From DATLYH01 sp035575035 (lineage in GTDB: Bacteria > Planctomycetota > Planctomycetia > Gemmatales > Gemmataceae), in the NCBI GenBank assembly GCA_035575035.1, contig DATLYH010000217.1:1-16440 (forward strand): a stretch of 16,440 bases of DNA, read 5' to 3'. This document shows positions 11,340-16,440 of the stretch, one piece after another. Within the stretch, counting starts at the first letter, position 1, and every line of letters begins with the position of its first letter. The notes beneath the pieces are model-generated. The model saw only the letters and a program-made list of their open reading frames with translations, did no database searches and had not been told where the DNA came from. The translations under genes were made by a program, and so were the position numbers.

Positions 11340-12494
11340 ATGCCGAACGCCGATCCCGATTCGATCTCTGTGGAGCCGAAGATACATGCCGAAGCCCGTC
11401 GCGAGCCGGAAATCAACAAGCTCTTTCGCATGGTCATGAAGCACGAGGGGTCCGACCTGCATCTGAAGGTCGGCCTCCCGCCGATGATGCGCCTCAAGGG
11501 GATCATCCGGCAGATGCAGATGGACCCGCTCACCCAGGACGACATGGAGCGGCTGGTAAACCCGATCCTGACGCACCACCACCGCGACATCCTGGAGCGG
11601 ACCGGCGGGGTGGACTTCGCCCATGTCGTCGGCCAGGATGAGTGCCGCTTCCGCGTCAATCTGTTCCGGCAGCGGAACAAGCTCAGCCTGGTGGCCCGCC
11701 GGGTCAACAACTACATCCCCACCTTCGACAAGCTCCACCTGCCCCCCGTCCTCGAGAAGCTCTGCAAGTTCGAGCAGGGGATGATCATCCTGGCCGGTAT
11801 TACGGGCTGCGGCAAGAGCACCACCATCGCCTCCATGCTTGATTACATCAACGAGCGTGAGCGCGTCCACATCCTCACCATTGAGGACCCGATCGAGTAC
11901 ACCTTCACCGACAAGCGGGCGATCATCAACCAACGCGAGATCGGCCTGGATGTCAGCGACTGGCACACCGCGCTGAAGCACGCGGTTCGTGAGGACCCCG
12001 ACATCATCCTGGTCGGTGAGATGCGCGACCGGGAGACCTTCGAGGCGGGCATCAACGCGGCGGAGACCGGCCACCTGGTGTTCGGCACCATCCACGCTTC
12101 CAGCGCTCCCAGCACCATCGGCCGCATTCTCGACCTGTTCCCTGCCGACATGCACTCGGCTATCCGGCAGGCGCTGGCCTTCAACCTCAAGGCGATCATC
12201 TGCCAGAAACTGGTTCCCAGTATCATCCCGGGGGTGCAGCGCGTGCCGGCCAACGAAATCCTGATCATGAACCCAACCATCCGGAAGTTGATCATCGAGG
12301 GCGAGGACAAGAAGCTGCCCGATGCCATCCGCATCGGCTTTTTGGAAGGGATGATCGATTTCACCGAGAGCCTGACGCAGCTGGTGCAGAAGGGGTGGGT
12401 GTCGCGTGAGGACGCGCTGGAGGTGGCCCCCAACCCCGAGGCGCTGAAGATGGCGCTGAAGGGGATCAAGGTAGCAGCGCCCGGCATCCTCTAG
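11340..12494 (+). CDS. pilT: PilT/PilU-family twitching motility (pilus retraction) ATPase
   Basis: A 384-residue secretion-type hexameric ATPase that would power type IV pilus retraction at the inner membrane. Motifs in order: N-terminal PAS-like domain (25-125, with GSDLHLKVGLPPMMR), Walker A GITGCGKST (153-161), Asp box LTIEDPIEYT (179-188), Walker B DPDIILVGEMRD (219-230) and His box TGHLVFGTIHA (243-253). The C-terminus (IRKLIIEGEDKKLPDAIRIG, then GMIDFTESLTQLVQKGWVS) resembles the PilT tail. It lacks the tetracysteine zinc motif of PilB/GspE, so retraction rather than assembly is favoured. PilT and PilU cannot be separated with certainty. ATG 11340 has AGGAG (11329-11333) 6 bases upstream; the frame open back to 10869 overlaps hisF and is rejected. 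It lies 53 bases after hisF, so co-transcription is likely. Confidence 0.88.
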   Translation: MPNADPDSISVEPKIHAEARREPEINKLFRMVMKHEGSDLHLKVGLPPMMRLKGIIRQMQMDPLTQDDMERLVNPILTHHHRDILERTGGVDFAHVVGQDECRFRVNLFRQRNKLSLVARRVNNYIPTFDKLHLPPVLEKLCKFEQGMIILAGITGCGKSTTIASMLDYINERERVHILTIEDPIEYTFTDKRAIINQREIGLDVSDWHTALKHAVREDPDIILVGEMRDRETFEAGINAAETGHLVFGTIHASSAPSTIGRILDLFPADMHSAIRQALAFNLKAIICQKLVPSIIPGVQRVPANEILIMNPTIRKLIIEGEDKKLPDAIRIGFLEGMIDFTESLTQLVQKGWVSREDALEVAPNPEALKMALKGIKVAAPGIL

Positions 12495-12541
12495 CGAGTC
12501 GGGCCGAGAAACGCCGGTCTGAAGCGCCGTTTAGCCATCTG

Positions 12542-12579
12542 GGGTGGCCGGGGCTTCGAAGACTCCGCCCCGGCCACCC
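12542..12579. terminator. Perfect 13-bp hairpin between convergent pilT and M20 genes
   Basis: GGGTGGCCGGGGC (12542-12554) pairs perfectly with GCCCCGGCCACCC (12567-12579), leaving a 12-base loop. It lies between two convergent genes, 47 bases after the pilT stop and 41 bases after the M20 stop. Neither side has a T-run, so it may be a bidirectional 3'-end-protecting or weak terminator structure rather than a classic one. No other feature was seen in 12495-12620. Confidence 0.55.
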
Positions 12580-12620
12580 GACCGGTATCGCCAGCGACCA
12601 AGCGGAAGCCGGACCAGGCA

Positions 12621-14081
12621 CTAGCGAATCGTCCGCGGCGGCTTCTGTCCCTTCGGGATCCGCGTGGTATACTTCCGACCTTTCATCCGCTCGTCGAAGT
12701 CGGCCCGGGCCTCCTTCAGGGCCTGGGGATCTTGCAAAAGATCGACTGTGCTCAAAGCGAGCACCTTGGCGGCAACCATCATCCCCTTGTGACCGATGGG
12801 CGAGCCGACGGCGGCGACGTTCTGCCAGCTATGCCCCGGACTGCCGGCCGCGAAGCAGACTGCCCGGAAGCCGCCCGTCGGCACATGCCAGCTGACATCG
12901 CCGACATCCGTCGAGCCCCCTTCCGGCGCCGGCGGCTTGGCAGGCAGCTCCTCGATGGTGTCGTTGAGCGGCTTGGCCGGCTTCAGGCCGAACTCGGCGC
13001 GCAAAGGTGCTTGCAACTGCCGGGCCAACTCCATGTCGGCCTCGCTGAAGCGCGGCGGACCGACCCGCTTGAAGTTCCGCTCGATCACCCGCGACAGCGG
13101 CAGGTTGGGAATGATCTCGTGACAGTCGGTATCGATCTGGACACTCAGCTTGGTGCGCGTCATTTTGGCCGCCCCCTCGGCGATATCGACCAGCCAATCG
13201 AACTGAGCCTCGACATCCTCGTGGGTATTGGCCCGGACGAAGTACCAGACCTGGGCTGTCGCCGGCACCACGTTGGGCTGCTGGCCGCCGTTGGTGATCA
13301 CGTAATGGATGCGGCTGGTTTGCTTGATGTGCTCGCGCATATAATTGGCGCCGACATTCATCAACTCGACCGCATCCAGGGCGCTGCGGCCGCGGTCGGG
13401 GCTGCCCGAGGCGTGGGCCGGCAACCCGGCGAAGGTGAACTTGGCCGAGATCAGTGCCTTGGATGACTGATACCAGATCCCGTTCTGGCTGCCGGGGTGC
13501 CAGTGCAGGCAAGCATCGAGATCGTTGAACTGACCATCGAGTGTCATGTAGACCTTGCCGATCAGCGTCTCCTCGGCGGGGGTGCCGTAGACGCGCACCG
13601 TCCCCTTCAGGCCGTGCCGGTCGTACACTTCCTTGATGGCCAGGGCTGCTCCCACCGCGGCGGTCCCCAGGGCGCAGTGGCCGCAGCCGTGGCCCGCCGT
13701 CCGTCCTTCGACCGGCCGGCGCTCGCCCGCCACCTGCTGCGACAACTCCGGCAGGGCGTCATACTCGGCGAGGATGCCGATGATCGGCTTGCCCGAGCCG
13801 TACTCCGCGATGAAGGCGGTCGGCATGTCGCTGACCCCCTCGCGCACCCGGAAGCCGGCCTTCTTGAGCAGGCCGACGAGTCGGGCCGCCGAGCGGTGTT
13901 CCTGTAGCCCCAGCTCGGCATAGTTCCAGATGTCCTGATTGACAGCCACCAGCTCCGACTGGATCGAATCGAGGTAGCGGATCATCTCCTGCTGGATCGG
14001 GGTCAATTCCTCGGCAGAGGCGGCCGTCAGCAGCCCCAGCCAGCCAAGCCCGGCCAGCGCGATCTTCGCCCCCAGACGCAT
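12621..14081 (-). CDS. Exported M20D-family amidohydrolase, AbgB-like
   Basis: A 486-residue metallo-amidohydrolase with a Sec signal peptide: MRLGAKIALAGLGWLGLL, cleavage near ASA-EE (residue 23). M20 signatures: LAEYDALPELSQQ (104-116), GHGCGHCALGTAA (130-142; H131, C133 and H135 at the metal site), TPAEE (167-171), HWHP (193-196), and late HKGMMVAAK with H431. GRSALDAVELMNVGANYMRE and GGSTDVGDVSWHVPTGG match AbgB, which in E. coli cleaves p-aminobenzoyl-glutamate in the cytosol. Export here suggests another amide or N-acyl amino acid substrate outside. The ATG at 14081 is chosen over 14165 because it gives the signal peptide and has GAGGAG about 9 bases upstream. It is divergent from the M48 gene, with an 82-base shared intergenic region. 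Confidence 0.87.
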   Translation of the reverse strand: MRLGAKIALAGLGWLGLLTAASAEELTPIQQEMIRYLDSIQSELVAVNQDIWNYAELGLQEHRSAARLVGLLKKAGFRVREGVSDMPTAFIAEYGSGKPIIGILAEYDALPELSQQVAGERRPVEGRTAGHGCGHCALGTAAVGAALAIKEVYDRHGLKGTVRVYGTPAEETLIGKVYMTLDGQFNDLDACLHWHPGSQNGIWYQSSKALISAKFTFAGLPAHASGSPDRGRSALDAVELMNVGANYMREHIKQTSRIHYVITNGGQQPNVVPATAQVWYFVRANTHEDVEAQFDWLVDIAEGAAKMTRTKLSVQIDTDCHEIIPNLPLSRVIERNFKRVGPPRFSEADMELARQLQAPLRAEFGLKPAKPLNDTIEELPAKPPAPEGGSTDVGDVSWHVPTGGFRAVCFAAGSPGHSWQNVAAVGSPIGHKGMMVAAKVLALSTVDLLQDPQALKEARADFDERMKGRKYTTRIPKGQKPPRTIR

Positions 14082-14150
14082 GGTGTGGTTCTCCTCGTAG
14101 GTGTGATGCATTCCCGAGCGGCGGGACTGTCGCGCCCCGGCCGCCCCTGG

Positions 14151-14156
14151 TAGACT
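14151..14156 (+). promoter_or_regulatory. Possible -10 box of the M48 protease gene (leaderless)
   Basis: TAGACT lies exactly 7 bases before the ATG at 14164, the same spacing as TACATT before the FAD oxidoreductase gene. No ribosome site fits between them. The -35 is poor (CTGTCG about 18 bases upstream). Confidence 0.28.
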
Positions 14157-14163
14157 AACGGTC

Positions 14164-14880
14164 ATGGCGGGCTTTTTCTACAACCTGGGCCGGATGATCG
14201 GGCCGAAACTGCGCAAGGCGCAGTGGGTGGTCAGCTCGCTGACCGGGACCGAGGCCGAGACGCTCCAGGCCGAGTACGAGGTTGGCCGCGACCTGGCGCA
14301 GGCGTTCGCCCAACAGACGGCGCTGGACCGCAGCCCCGATGTCGAGTCGTGGCTCGGGGAGATCGGCGGCCGGCTGGCCGGGTGCGTGGCCAACCGACAG
14401 CGGCGGTTCTGCTTCCGCGTGGTCAGGGCGGCCGAGGCCAACGCCTTCGCGCTGCCCGGCGGCTTCATCTTCGTGACCCGGCCATTGCTGGAACTGTGTC
14501 AATGGGATGTCAATGAGACGGCCTTTGTGCTGGGACACGAGATGAGCCATGTCATCCGGCAGCACGCCATCGACCGGCTGATGGCCGACTCCGTGATCAG
14601 CGCGGCGGTCGGCCGGCTGACTCCTGGCCGGGGCCTGATCCACACCCCACTGGTCGGCCTGGCGACCTCGCTGTTGAACCAGGGCTATTCGCAGGAGCAG
14701 GAGCTAGAGGCCGACCGGGTGGGGGTGGCACTGGCGCGGGCCGCCGGGTTCGATGCGGCCGCCGCTGTCCGCCTTCTCGCGCGGCTCGGCACCGCAGCGG
14801 GCTTCCTGGGGACTTACTTCTCTTCCCATCCGCCCACAGACCTGCGCATCCGGCAGATCGAGCGCGCGCTGCGCGGCTGA
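14164..14880 (+). CDS. M48-family zinc metalloprotease
   Basis: The 238-residue peptidase has the M48 zinc motif HExxH at H125-E126-M-S-H129 (FVLGHEMSHVIRQHA) and a probable third ligand, E182, in QEQELEADRVGV. Also typical are the substrate strand NAFALPGGFIFVTRPLL (93-109) and the C-terminal SSHPPTDLRIRQIERAL. Relatives such as BepA and LoiP handle outer-membrane protein quality control. This protein has no clear signal peptide or TPR domain, so it may act in the cytosol or be peripherally attached; location is uncertain. The ATG at 14164 directly precedes the first conserved residues and lacks a Shine-Dalgarno. The gene is divergent from the M20 gene and convergent with the haem protein gene, whose stop is only 4 bases away. 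Confidence 0.85.
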   Translation: MAGFFYNLGRMIGPKLRKAQWVVSSLTGTEAETLQAEYEVGRDLAQAFAQQTALDRSPDVESWLGEIGGRLAGCVANRQRRFCFRVVRAAEANAFALPGGFIFVTRPLLELCQWDVNETAFVLGHEMSHVIRQHAIDRLMADSVISAAVGRLTPGRGLIHTPLVGLATSLLNQGYSQEQELEADRVGVALARAAGFDAAAAVRLLARLGTAAGFLGTYFSSHPPTDLRIRQIERALRG

Positions 14881-14884
14881 CGGA

Positions 14885-16440
14885 TCAATGCAATCTCTCG
14901 CGGCGGAGCAGCTCCAGCAGGTCGGCCAGGTCCTGCGGGGTGAGACTCTTCTCCACCCCCTCCGGCATCAGCGAAACGCCCGTCGAGCGCATCTCGGCGA
15001 TGTCCTTGCGCAGGACGGTCGTCTCCTGCCGCTCCGCCCGCCGCAGGGTGACACTGGTGGCGGTCTCAGCGGCGATGATGCCGTTGACCACCTGGCCGTT
15101 CTGCGTCACCAGCACGTAATCGACATAAGCAGGGTCGATGGCGCGGTTGGGATCAAGGATATCCACCAACAGCGCCTCCTTCGCCCGGCTGCTGACCGTG
15201 GCCAGGTCGGGACCCACTGCCACTCCCTGACCGTGCAGCCGATGGCAGCTGGCGCAGTGGGCGGCGTAGACCTGCTGGCCGCGCACCGCGTCGCCGGTCA
15301 GCGCCAGTACCTTGGGGGTCCACTCCGCCACGACCTTCTGCTGGCTGGTCGGTTTCTCGGTCTCGAACAGCTTCTTGGCCCGCTCGCTGATCGCTTTGTC
15401 GGGGTAGCGCAGCAGCTGATCGCGCCGGGCTGCGTCCAGCTCGGAAAGGCGCACCTCGCCGCGCTCCAGGGCATCGAGCAGCAGGCCGGCCCGGTCGGCG
15501 CGAGCCAGTAGGGCGCTGAGGATTTCGCGGCGCAGCGGGGCAGTGCGGGTATCCCAGTCGGCCAGCAGCCCGGCGACCGCCTCTCGGCCGGGCAGGGCGG
15601 CCAGAACGCGCACGGCGGCTGCCTGTACCTGCTGCGGCTGCTGCGGGCGGAGTAGCTCCTTCAACCGGGCCGCCTCCGCCTCCGAGGGAAGCAGCGCCAG
15701 CAGCGTCAGGGCGTCGAGGCGTTCGGCCAGGTCGCGATCAGTCGCGGCGGCTATCTCCACTGCCCGGGCCGCCCACACTTTCAGCCGCGCCGCTACCTCG
15801 GCGTCGCGCAGCCAGGGGGCCATTGAGCCGCGCGAGCGCCGCAGGGTTTCGCCCAGGCCGGCCAGCGCCGCCAGCTGCCAGCGCGACGGCCGATCGCCGG
15901 CGTTGGCCGTTACCAGACGCAGCACCGCCATCATTTCCTCGGAATGCCGGCGCTCGCCGACCATCGCCGTCAACTGGCGGATGAACGCCACTGCCCCGTT
16001 GCCCGGCTTGTCGAGGAAGTCGCGGTACTCGGCGTGGAGGCGGGCCAGCAGCTTGCCGCCGCTTTCGGGGACCGAGCTAAGCACGGCGATCCGCACCCAG
16101 CGGTCCGCGCTGTCGCGCACGGCGATGCGGGCCAGGGCGTCCAGGGCGCGGTCGTCAGCCAATTCGCCCAGGGTGAAAGCGGCCTGGAAGCGGACGCGCG
16201 GCTCGTCATCATCGGCCAGCCTCAGCACCGCCTCGCGGAGCGCCGCCGACTTGGCCAGGCGCGGCTCGGCCAGACGTAGGCCATGCTCGCGCAGCCCCGG
16301 CTCGGCATCCCGAAGGGCGCGCTCAACCAGGTCATCCTCCAATGCCGCCAGCCCATCCAGCGTCCACAGGGCGTGCAGCCGGGCCAGCGGCGATTTCGAC
16401 TCGCGGGCCAGCTTCCGCAACGGCTCAACGGCGGTGCGGT
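14885..16440 (-). CDS. HEAT-like repeat and PVC-type haem-binding (c-type cytochrome) protein, N-terminus beyond window
   Basis: This is the C-terminal part of a large secreted protein. The frame stays open through 16440 (PLRKLAR preceded by RTAVE), so the start is off the window; TTG at 16420 is not the real start. The first roughly 340 visible residues are alpha-helical HEAT-like repeats (LARLHALWTLDGL, VRFQAAFTLGELADDRALDA). A c-type haem site CASCH (15242-15256) follows, in YAAHCASCHRLHGQGVAVGP, then LLVDILDPNRAIDPAYVDYV and a C-terminal block ending LTPQDLADLLELLRRERLH. This tail is characteristic of the Pirellula/Verrucomicrobium-type haem-binding family (TIGR02603 as I recall). In that family an N-terminal sugar-dehydrogenase-like propeller is often present; it is not visible here. 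The role is probably periplasmic electron transfer. Confidence 0.85.
   Translation of the reverse strand, partial: RTAVEPLRKLARESKSPLARLHALWTLDGLAALEDDLVERALRDAEPGLREHGLRLAEPRLAKSAALREAVLRLADDDEPRVRFQAAFTLGELADDRALDALARIAVRDSADRWVRIAVLSSVPESGGKLLARLHAEYRDFLDKPGNGAVAFIRQLTAMVGERRHSEEMMAVLRLVTANAGDRPSRWQLAALAGLGETLRRSRGSMAPWLRDAEVAARLKVWAARAVEIAAATDRDLAERLDALTLLALLPSEAEAARLKELLRPQQPQQVQAAAVRVLAALPGREAVAGLLADWDTRTAPLRREILSALLARADRAGLLLDALERGEVRLSELDAARRDQLLRYPDKAISERAKKLFETEKPTSQQKVVAEWTPKVLALTGDAVRGQQVYAAHCASCHRLHGQGVAVGPDLATVSSRAKEALLVDILDPNRAIDPAYVDYVLVTQNGQVVNGIIAAETATSVTLRRAERQETTVLRKDIAEMRSTGVSLMPEGVEKSLTPQDLADLLELLRRERLH

Noticed and set aside
11319..12155. Open frame of 278 codons on the minus strand
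   Set aside because: It is antisense to the PilT ATPase, whose Walker motifs are unambiguous.
1..16440. CRISPR array, insertion sequence or integrase
   Set aside because: No regularly spaced repeats with spacers, no transposase or recombinase motifs and no terminal inverted repeats of an insertion sequence were found.

Overview
The window is a high-GC bacterial chromosome segment that most likely comes from a planctomycete of the Gemmata type. The strongest pointer is the gene at the right edge: degenerate HEAT-like repeats followed by a CASCH haem site and a C-terminal block typical of the Pirellula/Verrucomicrobium-type haem-binding family. A Tat-exported FAD oxidoreductase and a short regulator joining an excisionase-type HTH to a receiver domain fit the same group. 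The phylum is an inference from gene content; no rRNA gene is present.

Layout: (1) 1-1595 (+): a branched-chain aminotransferase (ilvE), a heptamer repeat block, a universal stress protein, and a possible 35-residue secreted or membrane mini-protein. (2) 1651-6873: a beta-oxidation pair on the minus strand, thiolase (fadA-like) and the fused enoyl-CoA hydratase/3-hydroxyacyl-CoA dehydrogenase (fadJ-like). They are separated by a toxin-first RelE/Phd-like module (+), a frameshifted DUF5647-like gene (+), and a YdjM-type membrane hydrolase (-). (3) 6874-7854: a stretch without supported protein genes. It holds a fadJ promoter, a compact candidate small RNA with its own sigma70-type promoter and U-tract terminator (-), a second TATAAT box facing the other way, and a long leader. 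(4) 7855-12494 (+): the HTH-receiver regulator with a clear terminator, the FAD oxidoreductase, hisF and a PilT-type ATPase. (5) 12621-16440: an exported M20D (AbgB-like) amidohydrolase (-), an M48 metalloprotease (+), and the truncated haem/HEAT protein (-).

Functionally this is mostly housekeeping: branched-chain amino acid and histidine synthesis, fatty acid degradation, and pilus retraction. A small accessory island (TA module plus broken DUF5647 gene) interrupts the fatty-acid genes. Several promoters can be read directly (TTGAGC-17-TACGAT, TTGCAA-17-TAGCCT, TTGACC-17-TAAATT, TTGACG-16-TATAAT), so sigma70-type signals are legible in this genome.

The most interesting signals are the candidate small RNA at 7142-7206, and a GC-rich palindromic repeat family inserted in frame into two conserved enzymes in opposite orientations (HisF around 10852-10929, FadJ linker 5881-5934). 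Next come a back-to-back heptamer repeat (TCCGTAG/CTACGGA) that overlaps the ilvE stop codon, and an atypical receiver domain lacking the usual acidic pair.
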